Position numbers and translations under genes: made by a program. Shown piece after piece: positions 19,432 to 29,928 of a stretch of DNA of 64,000 nt. The notes under the pieces are model-generated. The model ran no database searches. It was given only the letters and a program-made list of their open reading frames with translations, and was not told where the DNA came from. Numbering within the stretch: position 1 is the stretch's first letter; each line of letters begins with the position of its first letter. This stretch comes from Rahnella inusitata (lineage in GTDB: Bacteria > Pseudomonadota > Gammaproteobacteria > Enterobacterales > Enterobacteriaceae), in contig NZ_JYDE01000025.1 in the NCBI RefSeq assembly GCF_003263515.1, forward strand, positions 24,660 to 88,659, read 5' to 3'.

Positions 19432-20859
19432 TCATTTTTGATGCGGATTTTTCCCCCAGATCCCCGGCTCAAGCTGGCCGCGTAACTCAGGAAAATGGTT
19501 CGGATTGAAAACAGGGATTTTCCCCATTCGTTGCTGACGTTCGTAGTCTTTCACGACTTTGACAGCGACGCCCGACAGCAACAGCAGGGCGGTCAGATTA
19601 AGCAGCGCCATCAGCGCCATAAAGATATCCGCCAGCTTCCAGAGAACCTGCAATTCCATCAGGCAGCCGATGAAAACAATAGCGATCACGAGCAGACGGA
19701 AAATCAGTAACTTCCCTGTGGATGCGACGCGTATGAAGCCCAGATTATTTTCCGCATAGGTGTAATTTCCTGTAATCGACGTAAACGCAAAGCAAAACAC
19801 CAGCAGCGCGAGCACGATGTTGCTCCAGCCTGACATCGTCGGGGAAAGGGCCAGATGTAACAGTGAAATACCGGAAGGCGCGCCGGGATTATCGAGCGCG
19901 CCGGAGGTCAGAATGATCAGCGCCGTCGCCGTGCAAATCACCACGGTATCGATAAATACCGCCAGCATCTGATTAAAACCGAGTGCCGCCGGATGGCTGA
20001 CAGAGGCCATTGCAGCGGCATTAGGCGAGGAGCCGACACCCGCTTCGCTGGCGAATACGCCGCGCTGCATGCCCTGGGTGATAGCCTGCGTAATCCCAAA
20101 CGCCAGCGCCCCGGAGGCTGCTTCCTGCAAGCCAAACGCGCTTTTGAATACCAGCGCCAGCACCTGTGGCAGTTTTTCCACGTTGTGACCAATCACCCAG
20201 ACCGCCAGCAGCAAATATCCCAGCGCAATAAGCGGGATTAAGCCACGAGCCACCCGCGTAACAGAACGGATGCCGCCAAAAATAAGCAAGGCCGTCAGCG
20301 CGGCGAGTACAAAGGCAGTGGTCAGTGCCGGAGTATGCAACAGATGGAAAGAGGCTTGCGCGATGGCGTTGGCCTGTAAGGCAATGAAAATAAATCCGCA
20401 GGAAATCACGATCAAAAAAGAAAACAGAATGCCCATCCAGCGCATTCCCAGCCCTTTTTCCATGTAGTCAGCCGGTCCGCCACGGAATTTGCCGTTGAGT
20501 CCGGTGCTCTTATAAATCTGCGCCAGCGTATTTTCGATCATTGCCGTCGCCATGCTGAACATCGCGATGACCCACATCCAAAATATTGCGCCGGGGCCAC
20601 CGAGTGTCACGGCGATGGCGACGCCGGTCAGATTCCCCGTACCAATACGCGACGAAAGGCTCAGGCAGAGCGCACTCCAGACGGTGGAACCTCTGTGGTC
20701 GGGATGATGTTTGAAAAGCGTGCAGGAAAACATATGGCGGAAGCGGCGAAACTGGATGAAACCGAGGCGAATACTGAGATAAATGCCGGTTCCCAGTAAC
20801 AGATAAATCAGGATAGAGCTCCAGAGAACGGTATCGAAAAACTCCAGTAACTCGTTCAT
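19432..20859 (-). CDS. yaaJ: Alanine/glycine:cation symporter YaaJ (AGCS family)
   Basis: 475 aa inner-membrane Na+/H+ symporter with 10-11 predicted helices. Family motifs seen are SSRIGTGNLTGVAIAVTLGGPGA-type sequence near residue 70 and FASEAGVGSSPNAAA in the middle. The C-terminus ends in a charged segment (KIPVFNPNHFPEL) typical of the family. Substrate is probably D/L-alanine or glycine with Na+, inferred from family. Length fits E. coli YaaJ (476). Confidence 0.93.
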   Translation of the reverse strand: MNELLEFFDTVLWSSILIYLLLGTGIYLSIRLGFIQFRRFRHMFSCTLFKHHPDHRGSTVWSALCLSLSSRIGTGNLTGVAIAVTLGGPGAIFWMWVIAMFSMATAMIENTLAQIYKSTGLNGKFRGGPADYMEKGLGMRWMGILFSFLIVISCGFIFIALQANAIAQASFHLLHTPALTTAFVLAALTALLIFGGIRSVTRVARGLIPLIALGYLLLAVWVIGHNVEKLPQVLALVFKSAFGLQEAASGALAFGITQAITQGMQRGVFASEAGVGSSPNAAAMASVSHPAALGFNQMLAVFIDTVVICTATALIILTSGALDNPGAPSGISLLHLALSPTMSGWSNIVLALLVFCFAFTSITGNYTYAENNLGFIRVASTGKLLIFRLLVIAIVFIGCLMELQVLWKLADIFMALMALLNLTALLLLSGVAVKVVKDYERQQRMGKIPVFNPNHFPELRGQLEPGIWGKNPHQK

Positions 20860-21081
20860 GACGTATCCTTGTTTGATTTACCGTTCATCGTTTTAAATCG
20901 GGCCGGGCGTACACCTCGCGCCGGAGGGGTAACATACCTTTTTTAACTAACAGGGAACATATGCATTTTGGCTAAATTTGTGTGTTTTGGAAGGTAGAAA
21001 AATCCATGATGTTCGTAGCCGAGCATGCCGTGATATGCGCCTTGCGCGTGGCTTTTTGCATGTTATCATCAGCCAAAGGCA

Positions 21082-21097
21082 AGGCATGAAAATGCCT
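21082..21097 (+). other. Small hairpin in the talB leader
   Basis: AGGCAT-GAAA-ATGCCT, a perfect 6-bp stem with a GNRA loop, 34 bases before the talB start. No T-run follows. Role unknown. Confidence 0.4.
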
Positions 21098-21131
21098 ATA
21101 CGAAAACGTCCAAACGATGAGATATGCCAAA

Positions 21132-22085
21132 ATGACCGATAAACTGACTTCCCTACGCCAAATGACTCAGGTTGTTGCTGACACCGGAGATATCGCGGCA
21201 ATGAAGTTGTACCAGCCGCAGGATGCGACCACCAATCCGTCACTGATCCTGAGCGCTGCACAAATTCCTGAATACCGTAAACTGATCGACGAAGCAATCG
21301 CCTGGGCACGTGACCAGAGCAGCGATCACGCTCAGCAGATCACTGATGCCGCTGACAAGCTGGCAGTGAACATCGGTCTTGAAATTCTGAAACTGATCCC
21401 TGGCCGCATTTCGACTGAAGTCGATGCGCGCATGTCTTACGACACCGACGCCAGCATTGCCAAAGCTAAACGCCTGATCAAACTTTACAACGAAGCGGGC
21501 ATCAGCAACGACCGTATCCTGATCAAACTGGCTTCTACCTGGCAGGGCATCCGCGCGGCGGAGAAACTGGAAAAAGAAGGCATCAACTGTAACCTGACGC
21601 TGCTGTTCTCCTTCGCACAGGCTCGCGCGTGTGCTGAAGCGGGCGTCTTCCTGATCTCTCCATTCGTTGGCCGTATTCTTGACTGGTACAAAGCCAATGG
21701 CGACAAAAAAGAGTTCGCGCCGAATGAGGATCCAGGCGTTGTGTCTGTGACCGAAATCTACGAATACTACAAACAACACGGCTATGAAACTGTCGTGATG
21801 GGCGCAAGCTTCCGTAACATCGGCGAAATCATCGAACTGGCTGGCTGTGACCGTCTGACCATCGCACCTGCACTGCTGAAAGAGCTGGCAGAGAGTGAAG
21901 GCCCGCTGGAACGTAAGCTGTCCTTCTCCGGAGAAACCAAAGCGCGTCCTGCACCACTGACTGAATCTCAGTTCTACTGGGATCATAATCAGGATCCAAT
22001 GGCGATCGACAAACTGGCTGACGGCATCCGTAAGTTTGCTGTAGACCAGGGCAAACTGGAAAAAATGATTTCTGACCTGCTGTAA
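21132..22085 (+). CDS. talB: Transaldolase B
   Basis: 317 aa pentose phosphate enzyme transferring dihydroxyacetone from sedoheptulose-7-P to glyceraldehyde-3-P. The start at [10 protein letters not shown] (21132) gives exactly the E. coli length; an upstream in-frame ATG at 21117 would add five residues. The Schiff-base Lys132 is in [22 protein letters not shown] and [10 protein letters not shown] are the other signature segments. Stands alone between divergent yaaJ and downstream mog, with its own terminator. Confidence 0.97.
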   Translation: MTDKLTSLRQMTQVVADTGDIAAMKLYQPQDATTNPSLILSAAQIPEYRKLIDEAIAWARDQSSDHAQQITDAADKLAVNIGLEILKLIPGRISTEVDARMSYDTDASIAKAKRLIKLYNEAGISNDRILIKLASTWQGIRAAEKLEKEGINCNLTLLFSFAQARACAEAGVFLISPFVGRILDWYKANGDKKEFAPNEDPGVVSVTEIYEYYKQHGYETVVMGASFRNIGEIIELAGCDRLTIAPALLKELAESEGPLERKLSFSGETKARPAPLTESQFYWDHNQDPMAIDKLADGIRKFAVDQGKLEKMISDLL

Positions 22086-22105
22086 TCAGCCTTCAGTTTT
22101 CAGTG

Positions 22106-22132
22106 AAAAGCGGCCTCTGAGCCGCTTTTTTT
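22106..22132 (+). terminator. talB terminator
   Basis: 9-bp stem AAAAGCGGC / GCCGCTTTT, 6-base loop, then T-run, 20 bases after the talB stop. Confidence 0.92.
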
Positions 22133-22254
22133 GTGCCTGAAATTCGGGGCTGCGGTAAAAATTTGTCTGAGTGATAAAACCCGCGTGCCGTTACCGATAT
22201 ACTGAGGGCTGAAGACGGTAGCTTTTGCCGGGAATAAATCAGGGGAAACAGGAC

Positions 22255-22842
22255 ATGGATAAATTGCGAATTGGTCTGGTGTCAGTGTCGGATCGCGCGT
22301 CGAACGGCATTTATCAGGATAAGGGGATCCCGGCGCTGGAAGCGTGGCTGGAAAAAGCGCTGATCACGCCGTTTACGCTGGAAAAGAAATTAATCCCCGA
22401 TGAGCAGCCTTTGATTGAGCAGGCCATCAGCGAGCTGGTGGACGAAAGTGGTTGTCATTTGGTGCTGACCACCGGCGGCACCGGTCCGGCGCGCCGTGAT
22501 GTGACGCCGGACGCCACGCTGGCCATCGCCGACCGTGAGATGCCGGGCTTTGGCGAACAGATGCGTCAGATTAGCCTGCACTTTGTGCCGACGGCGATTT
22601 TGTCCCGTCAGGTGGGCGTGATCCGCAAACAGGCATTGATCCTAAATCTGCCGGGCCAGCCGAAATCTATTCAGGAAACGCTCGAAGGCCTGAAAGATGC
22701 CGAGGGTAAAGTGATTGTGTCCGGTATTTTTGCCAGCGTGCCGTACTGCATTCAGCTGCTGGATGGGCCGTATATAGAAACGCATGACGACGTCGTAGCA
22801 GCTTTTCGCCCGAAGAGTGCCCGCCGCGATACAAAAAACTGA
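22255..22842 (+). CDS. mog: Molybdopterin adenylyltransferase Mog
   Basis: 195 aa, MoaB/Mog family; adenylylates molybdopterin before molybdenum insertion by MoeA. The start at 22255 follows an AGGGGA site and gives the same length as E. coli Mog; an in-frame start at 22225 would add ten non-family residues. Conserved TTGGTGPARRDVTPDAT and PGFGEQMRQISL and NLPGQPKSI segments are present. Confidence 0.96.
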   Translation: MDKLRIGLVSVSDRASNGIYQDKGIPALEAWLEKALITPFTLEKKLIPDEQPLIEQAISELVDESGCHLVLTTGGTGPARRDVTPDATLAIADREMPGFGEQMRQISLHFVPTAILSRQVGVIRKQALILNLPGQPKSIQETLEGLKDAEGKVIVSGIFASVPYCIQLLDGPYIETHDDVVAAFRPKSARRDTKN

Positions 22843-22983
22843 ATACCGACGGTTTTTGAAAATATGCTGACATAAGATTCAGGCTGACTGGTGTGAAAAT
22901 TATTTGCCGCTATAGTAATGATTACTTTACATGAGGCGGCAAAACCTTTTTCCAATTCACACTCTGGTGTCACACGGACTCTT

Positions 22984-24306
22984 ATGCAACACGCACAATC
23001 GCGCCGGCTGAACCGGCAGGATTTCAAAACGCTGTCCCTGGCTGCGCTGGGCGGCGCCCTCGAATTCTACGATTTCATCATTTTCGTCTTCTTCGCTGCG
23101 GTTATCGGCGATCTTTTCTTCCCTGCCGATATGCCCGACTGGTTACGTCAGGTTCAGACGTTTGGGATCTTCGCTGCCGGTTATCTGGCGCGTCCGCTCG
23201 GCGGCATTATTATGGCGCACTTTGGCGATTTGGTTGGCCGTAAGCGTATGTTCAGCCTGAGTATTTTACTGATGGCATTGCCGACGCTGGCGATGGGTTT
23301 GCTGCCAACGTATGCTTCTATCGGCATTGCGGCTCCGTTGCTCTTATTGCTGATGCGCGTATTACAGGGTGCGGCGATTGGTGGCGAAGTGCCAGGGGCG
23401 TGGGTCTTTGTGGCTGAACATGTGCCGAGAAACCGTATTGGCTTTGCCTGCGGCACGCTGACCGCCGGACTGACGGCAGGTATTCTGCTCGGTTCGCTGG
23501 TGGCAACCGTGCTGAACAGCGCGATGACGCCTGTGGCAATCAGCGATTTTGGCTGGCGTATTCCGTTCTTTCTTGGCGGTTTTTTTGGCCTGTTCGCGAT
23601 GTATTTACGCCGCTGGTTGCAGGAGACGCCGATCTTCCTTGAGATGAAAGCGCATAAAACGCTGGCCGAAGAACTGCCGCTAAAATCAGTGGTGGTCAAT
23701 CATAAGAAAGAAATCGTGGTGTCGATGCTGATGACCTGGCTGTTGTCTGCGGGGATCGTGGTTGTCATTCTGATGACGCCGACTTATCTGCAAAAACAAT
23801 TCGGCATTCCGGCGGCTCAGGCGTTGCAGGCTAACAGTCTGGCGACCATTGCGCTGACCTTTGGGTGTATCGCGGCGGGCTGGATTGTTGACCGTCTGGG
23901 TGCCAGCAAAACGTTTATTGTCGGCAGCCTGTTCCTCGGTATCTGCAGCTGGTCATTCTATCATTCTGTGGCCGCTGACCCTTCTATGCTGATGGGCATG
24001 TACGCGCTGGTCGGCTTCAGCGTCGGGATCGTCGGTGCGGTGCCTTACGTGCTGGTTCGCGCTTTCCCGGCCGAAGTGCGCTTTACCGGGATCTCATTCT
24101 CTTACAATGTCGCCTACGCCATCTTTGGTGGACTGACGCCGATCTTCGTAACACTGATTATGCGCGTGACGCCAATGGCACCCGCGTATTACGTTCTGGC
24201 GCTCTCCGCGATTGGTTTGCTGACCGGCATCTATTTAACCCGCGATCTCAACAGTGAAACGACTCAGCCCGCAAAGTTTGATGAGCAGGCAGCGTCAGGA
24301 AACTGA
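22984..24306 (+). CDS. Major facilitator superfamily transporter, metabolite:H+ symporter (MHS) type
   Basis: 440 aa from the ATG at 22984 (MQHAQSRRLNRQDFKTLSL). An in-frame start at 22918 would add 22 residues, but the chosen one opens the typical short basic N-terminus before helix 1. Twelve helices are predicted. MHS marks: GALEFYDFIIFVFFA in helix 1, RPLGGIIMAHFGDLVGRKRMF in loop 2-3, and RVLQGAAIGGEVPGA in helix 4. Substrates of this family are organic acids, betaines or aromatic acids; I cannot choose. E. coli has no transporter between mog and satP, so this is an addition. It shares a terminator with convergent satP. Confidence 0.88.
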   Translation: MQHAQSRRLNRQDFKTLSLAALGGALEFYDFIIFVFFAAVIGDLFFPADMPDWLRQVQTFGIFAAGYLARPLGGIIMAHFGDLVGRKRMFSLSILLMALPTLAMGLLPTYASIGIAAPLLLLLMRVLQGAAIGGEVPGAWVFVAEHVPRNRIGFACGTLTAGLTAGILLGSLVATVLNSAMTPVAISDFGWRIPFFLGGFFGLFAMYLRRWLQETPIFLEMKAHKTLAEELPLKSVVVNHKKEIVVSMLMTWLLSAGIVVVILMTPTYLQKQFGIPAAQALQANSLATIALTFGCIAAGWIVDRLGASKTFIVGSLFLGICSWSFYHSVAADPSMLMGMYALVGFSVGIVGAVPYVLVRAFPAEVRFTGISFSYNVAYAIFGGLTPIFVTLIMRVTPMAPAYYVLALSAIGLLTGIYLTRDLNSETTQPAKFDEQAASGN

Positions 24307-24330
24307 CGTCATTTCTGCGGGCACAAAAAC

Positions 24331-24359
24331 AAAAGGCCCCGCATTCGCGAGGCCTTTTT
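24331..24359. terminator. Bidirectional terminator between the MHS transporter and satP
   Basis: AAAAGGCC...GGCCTTTTT stem with inner GC/GC pairs and A/T runs on both sides. Confidence 0.85.
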
Positions 24360-24376
24360 GATCGGGCAGAGTTTAA

Positions 24377-24976
24377 TTACGCAGCAGCAACCGCCGCGTT
24401 GACTGCGTGATTTTTCGGTTCACCGATAGGTAAGACGGTCCGGCCATACTGTTCGTTCAACACTTCTGCCATCGCCAGATAAATGGCGCTGGCGCCACAG
24501 AAGATGCCTTCGAAACCTGCAAAATGTAGGACGGTGGTATTGCCGGTCATGTTACCGAAGCACAGCAGGGCGAACAAAATGGTCAGGCTGCCGAAAACAA
24601 CCTGCAAGCCACGGTTGGCTTTCAACGTGCCGAAAAACATGAATAAGGTGAAAACGCCCCAAAGTCCGAGGTATGCGCCGAGGAAACTTTCGCTGCTGGC
24701 GTCAGCCAGGCCCATGCGTGGCAGCATCAGGATGCCCACCAGGCTCAGCCAGAAAGCGCCGTAAGAGGTAAAGGCAGTGGTGCCGAAGGTATTCCCTTTT
24801 TTGAATTCCATCATGCCCGCCAGAATCTGGATCAGGCCGCCATAGAAAATGCCCATGCTGACGATAACAGCGGTCAGTGGGAAGAAACCTGCGTTGTGTA
24901 AATTCAATAAGATAGTGGTCATACCGAAGCCCATTAACCCGAGCGGGCCTGGATTTGCCAACGTTTTACTCTGCAT
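24377..24976 (-). CDS. satP: Acetate/succinate transporter SatP (YaaH family)
   Basis: 199 aa, GPR1/FUN34/YaaH family, six predicted helices. The signature [14 protein letters not shown] stands at the N-terminus (E. coli NPAPLGL), followed by [20 protein letters not shown] and [10 protein letters not shown]. Acts as a proton-coupled or channel-like acetate/succinate carrier in the inner membrane. Confidence 0.95.
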   Translation of the reverse strand: MQSKTLANPGPLGLMGFGMTTILLNLHNAGFFPLTAVIVSMGIFYGGLIQILAGMMEFKKGNTFGTTAFTSYGAFWLSLVGILMLPRMGLADASSESFLGAYLGLWGVFTLFMFFGTLKANRGLQVVFGSLTILFALLCFGNMTGNTTVLHFAGFEGIFCGASAIYLAMAEVLNEQYGRTVLPIGEPKNHAVNAAVAAA

Positions 24977-25143
24977 AGATCCTCTGAATTAAAATATTAC
25001 GAATAGATAACTGGGGGATATCCGCTTGCGAAATGGGTAAAAATCCCACATATCTTCAGAAGCGCGCGGCATCATAATGAGGTGGCGTCGGGTAAACATT
25101 GATCTGGCGTAACAGCAATTGAAGATTTTTTTTCATCTCGCCC

Positions 25144-25172
25144 CTTGATGCTGCGTTGCATGGCCCCATCTT
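25144..25172 (+). promoter_or_regulatory. Sigma-32 promoter P1 of dnaKJ
   Basis: CTTGATG, 13-base spacer, CCCCATCTT. This is the heat-shock consensus and nearly the E. coli dnaK P1. It lies 136 bases before the dnaK start. Confidence 0.93.
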
Positions 25173-25234
25173 ATTCCCAACCGCAGTTGTTACCGTCGGT
25201 AAAGCCGCAATATCGGGCAGTTGAAATCGAACTA

Positions 25235-25262
25235 TTGAAATCGAAAACATTGCCCGCATATA
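25235..25262 (+). promoter_or_regulatory. Second sigma-32 promoter (P2) of dnaKJ
   Basis: TTGAAA, 12 bases, CCCGCATATA. The spacing equals that of E. coli dnaK P2. A second TTGAAA lies 14 bases further up. Confidence 0.7.
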
Positions 25263-25307
25263 CAGTAGCAACATGATCGAATATGAATTTTAAGTGGAGA
25301 CGTTTAA

Positions 25308-27209
25308 ATGGGTAAAATTATTGGGATCGACCTGGGTACTACCAACTCTTGTGTAGCTATTATGGATGGCACTACTGCACGTGTGCTGGAGAATGCTGAA
25401 GGCGACCGCACCACTCCTTCCATCATCGCTTATGCGGCAGATGGTGAGACTCTGGTGGGTTCTCCGGCTAAACGTCAGGCTGTGACTAACCCACAAAACA
25501 CCCTGTTTGCGATCAAGCGCCTGATTGGCCGTCGCTTCCAGGACGAAGAAGTACAGCGTGACAAAGGCATCATGCCTTACCAGATCGTAGGCTCCGACAA
25601 CGGCGACGCTTGGATCGACATCAAAGGTCAGAAAATTGCACCTCCGCAGATTTCTGCTGAAGTGTTGAAGAAAATGAAGAAAACCGCTGAAGATTACCTG
25701 GGCGAACCGGTAACTGAAGCTGTTATCACCGTACCTGCATACTTCAACGATGCTCAGCGTCAGGCAACTAAAGATGCTGGCCGTATCGCAGGTCTGGAAG
25801 TAAAACGTATTATTAACGAACCTACCGCAGCGGCACTGGCTTATGGCCTGGATCGCGAAGTGGGTAACCGCACTATCGCGGTATACGACCTGGGTGGTGG
25901 TACTTTCGATATTTCTATTATCGAAATCGACGAAGTTGATGGCGAAAAAACCTTCGAAGTTCTGGCAACCAATGGTGACACTCACCTCGGTGGTGAAGAC
26001 TTCGATAGCCGCCTGATTAACTACCTGGTTGAAGAGTTCAAGAAAGAACAAGGTATGGATCTGCGTAACGATCCGCTGGCAATGCAACGTCTGAAAGAAG
26101 CCGCTGAAAAAGCGAAGATCGAGCTGTCTTCTGCTCAGCAAACTGACGTGAATCTGCCGTACATCACTGCGGATGCGACCGGTCCTAAGCACATGAACAT
26201 CAAAGTGACCCGTGCAAAACTGGAATCTTTGGTAGAAGACCTGGTTAACCGTTGTATCGATCCGCTGAAAGTCGCGCTGAAAGACGCAGGTCTGTCAGTG
26301 TCTGATATTCAGGACGTGATCCTGGTCGGTGGTCAGACGCGTATGCCAATGGTTCAGAAGAAAGTGGCTGAATTCTTTGGTAAAGAACCACGTAAAGACG
26401 TGAACCCGGACGAAGCTGTTGCTATCGGTGCAGCGGTTCAGGGCGGTGTGTTGGCAGGTGACGTGAAAGACGTTCTGCTGCTGGACGTTACCCCGTTGTC
26501 ACTGGGTATCGAAACCATGGGCAGCGTAATGACTCCGCTGATCACCAAAAACACCACTATCCCGACTAAACACAGCCAGGTGTTCTCAACTGCAGAAGAC
26601 AACCAGTCTGCGGTAACCATCCATGTGTTGCAGGGTGAGCGTAAACGTTCGAGCGATAACAAATCTCTGGGTCAGTTCAACCTGGACGGTATTCAGGCAG
26701 CACCGCGCGGTCAGGCACAGATCGAAGTTACCTTCGACCTCGACGCCGACGGTATCCTGCACGTGTCTGCGAAAGACAAGACGACCGGCCGTGAGCAGAA
26801 GATCACCATCAAGGCATCTTCTGGTCTGACGGAAGAAGAGATCCAGAAAATGGTTAACGATGCCGAAGCGAATGCTGAGTCTGACCGCAAGTTCGAAGAA
26901 CTGGTCCAGACCCGCAACCAGGCAGACCATCTGATCCACGGTACCCGTAAGCAACTGGAAGAAGCCGGCGACAAACTGCCAGCGGAAGACAAAACCGCAG
27001 TTGAAGAAGCCCTGAAAGCACTGGAAGTTTCTGCTAAAGGTGAAGACAAGGCTGATATCGAAGCGAAAATCCAGGCGCTGGTGCAGGTTTCCGGTAAGCT
27101 GATGGAAATGGCTCAGCAGCAGGGTCAGGCTGAAGGCGGCGATAACAGCGCTCAGAAAGATGATGACGTTGTTGACGCTGAATTCGAAGAAGTCAAAGAC
27201 AAGAAATAA
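25308..27209 (+). CDS. dnaK: Chaperone DnaK (Hsp70)
   Basis: 633 aa ATP-driven chaperone working with DnaJ and GrpE. Nucleotide-binding domain: [13 protein letters not shown] at residues 4-16, [13 protein letters not shown], and [11 protein letters not shown]; linker [13 protein letters not shown]; peptide-binding beta domain and helical lid; acidic tail ending EEVKDKK (EEV-type end). The GTGGAG ribosome site lies 8 bases before the ATG. Two heat-shock promoters upstream and the dnaJ gene downstream make the expected operon. Codon use is strongly biased, as for a highly expressed gene. Confidence 0.99.
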   Translation: MGKIIGIDLGTTNSCVAIMDGTTARVLENAEGDRTTPSIIAYAADGETLVGSPAKRQAVTNPQNTLFAIKRLIGRRFQDEEVQRDKGIMPYQIVGSDNGDAWIDIKGQKIAPPQISAEVLKKMKKTAEDYLGEPVTEAVITVPAYFNDAQRQATKDAGRIAGLEVKRIINEPTAAALAYGLDREVGNRTIAVYDLGGGTFDISIIEIDEVDGEKTFEVLATNGDTHLGGEDFDSRLINYLVEEFKKEQGMDLRNDPLAMQRLKEAAEKAKIELSSAQQTDVNLPYITADATGPKHMNIKVTRAKLESLVEDLVNRCIDPLKVALKDAGLSVSDIQDVILVGGQTRMPMVQKKVAEFFGKEPRKDVNPDEAVAIGAAVQGGVLAGDVKDVLLLDVTPLSLGIETMGSVMTPLITKNTTIPTKHSQVFSTAEDNQSAVTIHVLQGERKRSSDNKSLGQFNLDGIQAAPRGQAQIEVTFDLDADGILHVSAKDKTTGREQKITIKASSGLTEEEIQKMVNDAEANAESDRKFEELVQTRNQADHLIHGTRKQLEEAGDKLPAEDKTAVEEALKALEVSAKGEDKADIEAKIQALVQVSGKLMEMAQQQGQAEGGDNSAQKDDDVVDAEFEEVKDKK

Positions 27210-27252
27210 TCGCCCTTAAGCGGGCACAGTAAGAGTTCATTACTGAAAACCA

Positions 27253-27284
27253 GCACGGGCGTCGAGGAAACTCTGCGCCCGTGC
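27253..27284 (+). other. dnaK-dnaJ intercistronic hairpin
   Basis: 9-bp perfect stem GCACGGGCG / CGCCCGTGC with a 14-base loop and no T-run. It probably affects mRNA stability or lowers downstream expression rather than ending transcription. Confidence 0.6.
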
Positions 27285-27309
27285 ACGCATGTTGAGGGTA
27301 GGTTAAAGC

Positions 27310-28446
27310 ATGGCGAAGCAAGATTTTTATGAGATTTTAGGCGTATCCAAAACAGCGGATGAGCGTGAAATCAAAAAGGCCTATAAGCGCCTGGCTATGA
27401 AGCATCACCCTGACCGTAATCAGGGCGACAAAGCTTCCGAAAGCAAATTCAAAGAAATTAAAGAAGCGTATGAAATTCTGACTGATGCGCAAAAGCGTGC
27501 GGCCTACGACCAGTACGGTCATGCAGCCTTTGAACAAGGTGGCATGGGCGGCGGCGGTGGGTACGGCGGTGGCGGCGGTGCAGATTTCAGCGACATCTTT
27601 GGTGACGTCTTTGGCGACATCTTTGGCGGCGGTCGCCGTCAGCGTGCGAGCCGGGGGTCAGACCTGCGTTACAACATGGATCTGACGCTGGAAGAGGCCG
27701 TTCGTGGTGTCACCAAAGAAATCCGCATTCCTACGCTGGATGAATGTGACGTCTGCCACGGCAGCGGCGCGAAAGCGGGCAGTTCTCCGGCCACCTGTCC
27801 TACCTGCCACGGTGCGGGCCAGGTTCAGATGCGTCAGGGCTTCTTCACGGTTCAACAAGCGTGTCCGACCTGTCAGGGACGCGGTAAGGTCATTAAAGAT
27901 CCTTGCAGCAAATGCCACGGTCATGGCCGCGTAGAGCGTTCGAAAACCCTGTCCGTGAAAATCCCGGCGGGTGTGGATACCGGCGACCGTATTCGTCTTG
28001 AAGGTGAAGGCGAAGCGGGTGAGCATGGCGCACCGTCAGGCGATCTGTATGTTCAGGTTCAGGTAAAAGCGCACAAAATCTTTGAGCGTGAAGGCAATAA
28101 CCTGTACTGCGAAGTCCCTATCAACTTCGCCATGGCTGCCTTAGGTGGTGAAATCGAAGTCCCAACGCTTGATGGCCGCGTAAGCCTGAAAATTCCTGCG
28201 GAAACGCAGACCGGCAAAATGTTCCGTATGCGCGGGCGCGGTGTGAAATCCGTCCGTGGCGGTGCTCAGGGCGATTTAATGTGCCGCGTTGTGGTCGAAA
28301 CGCCGGTCAGCCTGAGCGACAAACAGAAGCAGCTGCTGCGTGATCTGGAAGAAAGCTTTGGTGGCGTATCGGGTGAGAAAAACAGCCCGCGTTCCAAAAG
28401 CTTCCTGGACGGCGTGAAAAAGTTCTTTGATGATTTGACGCGCTAA
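27310..28446 (+). CDS. dnaJ: Co-chaperone DnaJ (Hsp40)
   Basis: 378 aa. J domain with [10 protein letters not shown] (HPD at about 33-35), Gly/Phe-rich linker ([17 protein letters not shown]), four zinc repeats [24 protein letters not shown] and CSKCHGHG, then the C-terminal substrate-binding domains. Stimulates DnaK ATPase and delivers substrates. 100 bases after dnaK, followed by a terminator. Confidence 0.99.
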   Translation: MAKQDFYEILGVSKTADEREIKKAYKRLAMKHHPDRNQGDKASESKFKEIKEAYEILTDAQKRAAYDQYGHAAFEQGGMGGGGGYGGGGGADFSDIFGDVFGDIFGGGRRQRASRGSDLRYNMDLTLEEAVRGVTKEIRIPTLDECDVCHGSGAKAGSSPATCPTCHGAGQVQMRQGFFTVQQACPTCQGRGKVIKDPCSKCHGHGRVERSKTLSVKIPAGVDTGDRIRLEGEGEAGEHGAPSGDLYVQVQVKAHKIFEREGNNLYCEVPINFAMAALGGEIEVPTLDGRVSLKIPAETQTGKMFRMRGRGVKSVRGGAQGDLMCRVVVETPVSLSDKQKQLLRDLEESFGGVSGEKNSPRSKSFLDGVKKFFDDLTR

Positions 28447-28480
28447 TCAGTTCCTGACAACAGGCACTGGCAGTCCAGCA

Positions 28481-28517
28481 AAATCCCCGGCAGCGGTTCG
28501 CTCCGGGGATTTTTTTA
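28481..28517 (+). terminator. dnaKJ operon terminator
   Basis: 10-bp stem AAATCCCCGG / CCGGGGATTT with a 12-base loop and a T-run. Confidence 0.9.
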
Positions 28518-28555
28518 TGCGTGTTACGGACAACGCTATGGCAGGTTGAAAAATG

Positions 28556-28604
28556 ACTCGTAAAAACCGAGCTATACTCCAGATATAATCGACTTTTTAC
28601 GAGT
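28556..28604 (+). promoter_or_regulatory. nhaA promoter with flanking inverted repeat
   Basis: TATAAT at 28584-28589 lacks a good -35. It lies between the arms of a perfect 11-bp inverted repeat, ACTCGTAAAAA (28556-28566) and TTTTTACGAGT (28594-28604). A weak -35 together with operator-like arms suggests an activator-dependent promoter; NhaR, encoded next door, is the obvious candidate. Confidence 0.55.
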
Positions 28605-28681
28605 TGATGGGTTATGTACAATTCGCGCATTCCATTGTGGCAATCCTTTTATCGCCACAGTTTTTCTACAGGAGAGTCAGA

Positions 28682-29857
28682 ATGTCGAATTTAATTCGTC
28701 AGTTTTTACGCTTGGAAGCCGCAGGGGGGATCGTACTGATCCTGGCCGCCATCGTGGCATTAATCATGGCCAACAGTCCGCTACAGGGCGCTTATCAGGC
28801 ATTTCTGGATATTCCGGTCACCGTGCGTTTTTCCGAGTTGCTGATTGATAAACCCCTTTTACTGTGGATTAACGACGGTCTGATGGCGGTATTTTTCCTG
28901 ATGATCGGTCTCGAAGTGAAGCGTGAGCTTTGCGAAGGCGCGCTGGCGAACCGCGACCAGGCATTATTCCCGGCCATTGCTGCGGTGGGCGGCATGATTG
29001 TTCCGGCCCTTATTTACTTACTGTTCAACGGCAGTGATGAGATTGTCCGTCAGGGCTGGGCTATTCCGGCGGCCACTGACATTGCCTTTGCACTGGGCGT
29101 GATGGCGTTGCTGGGTTCCCGCGTACCGACTGGCCTGAAAGTCTTCCTGCTGGCACTGGCGATCATTGACGATCTCGGGGCGATTGTGATCATTGCACTG
29201 TTCTATAGCCACGATGTTTCCATGATGGCGTTAGGACTTTCTGCGGTTTGCATCGCGGCATTGGCTTTCATGAATTGGCGTGGGGTGACAAAACTGACGC
29301 CATATCTGGTTGTCGGCGCGGTGTTCTGGGTCTGCGTGCTGAAGTCTGGCGTTCACGCCACGCTCGCCGGTGTGATCCTCGGGTTCCTGATCCCGCTCAA
29401 TACCAAAGATAAAAAACCATCACCGGCGCGTCGTCTGGAGCACGGTATTCATCCTTACGTTGCGTGGTTTATTTTGCCGGTGTTTGCGTTTGCCAACGCG
29501 GGCATTTCATTAGAGGGCGTTTCTGCTGCCGGTGCTTTCTCCCTGTTACCGATGGGTATCGCTGCCGGATTGCTGTTAGGTAAACCGCTGGGCATCATTC
29601 TTTTCAGCGGAGTAGCGCTGAAATTGGGTGTGACCCGTATGCCATCGGGCATTACTTTTAGCCAGATAGCCGCCGTTTCCGTGCTGTGCGGTATCGGCTT
29701 TACGATGTCGATTTTCATCGGCTCACTGGCCTTTGCTACGCGTGATCCTGCACTGCTGACTTACGCAAAAATGGGCATCCTGATGGGCTCTGTTGCTTCT
29801 GCGGTATTGGGTTACATATTGCTCAGTCGTTCTTTGCCTAAAAAAGCCCTCAAATAG
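28682..29857 (+). CDS. nhaA: Na+/H+ antiporter NhaA
   Basis: 391 aa inner-membrane antiporter exchanging one Na+ or Li+ for two H+. The ATG at 28682 follows AGGAGAG; earlier in-frame starts add non-family sequence. Numbering matches E. coli NhaA exactly at the key residues: Asp163-Asp164 in [10 protein letters not shown] and the pH-response His225 in [24 protein letters not shown] is also conserved. Twelve helices predicted. Followed by its activator gene nhaR. Confidence 0.98.
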   Translation: MSNLIRQFLRLEAAGGIVLILAAIVALIMANSPLQGAYQAFLDIPVTVRFSELLIDKPLLLWINDGLMAVFFLMIGLEVKRELCEGALANRDQALFPAIAAVGGMIVPALIYLLFNGSDEIVRQGWAIPAATDIAFALGVMALLGSRVPTGLKVFLLALAIIDDLGAIVIIALFYSHDVSMMALGLSAVCIAALAFMNWRGVTKLTPYLVVGAVFWVCVLKSGVHATLAGVILGFLIPLNTKDKKPSPARRLEHGIHPYVAWFILPVFAFANAGISLEGVSAAGAFSLLPMGIAAGLLLGKPLGIILFSGVALKLGVTRMPSGITFSQIAAVSVLCGIGFTMSIFIGSLAFATRDPALLTYAKMGILMGSVASAVLGYILLSRSLPKKALK

Positions 29858-29864
29858 TGATGAA

Positions 29865-29894
29865 CAGGCTGCATGCGCAGAGGCATGCAGCCTG
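29865..29894 (+). other. Strong hairpin between nhaA and nhaR
   Basis: Perfect 12-bp stem CAGGCTGCATGC / GCATGCAGCCTG with a 6-base loop, 7 bases after the nhaA stop. No T-run follows, so it is more likely a stability or partial-termination element than a full terminator. Confidence 0.6.
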
Positions 29895-29928
29895 ATGCAG
29901 ACTTCATATTTCTGGAGCGGATGAAAAC

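Noticed and set aside
25290..26192. A 300-codon open frame antisense to dnaK
   Set aside because: This is a known artefact of biased codon use in dnaK; no independent support.
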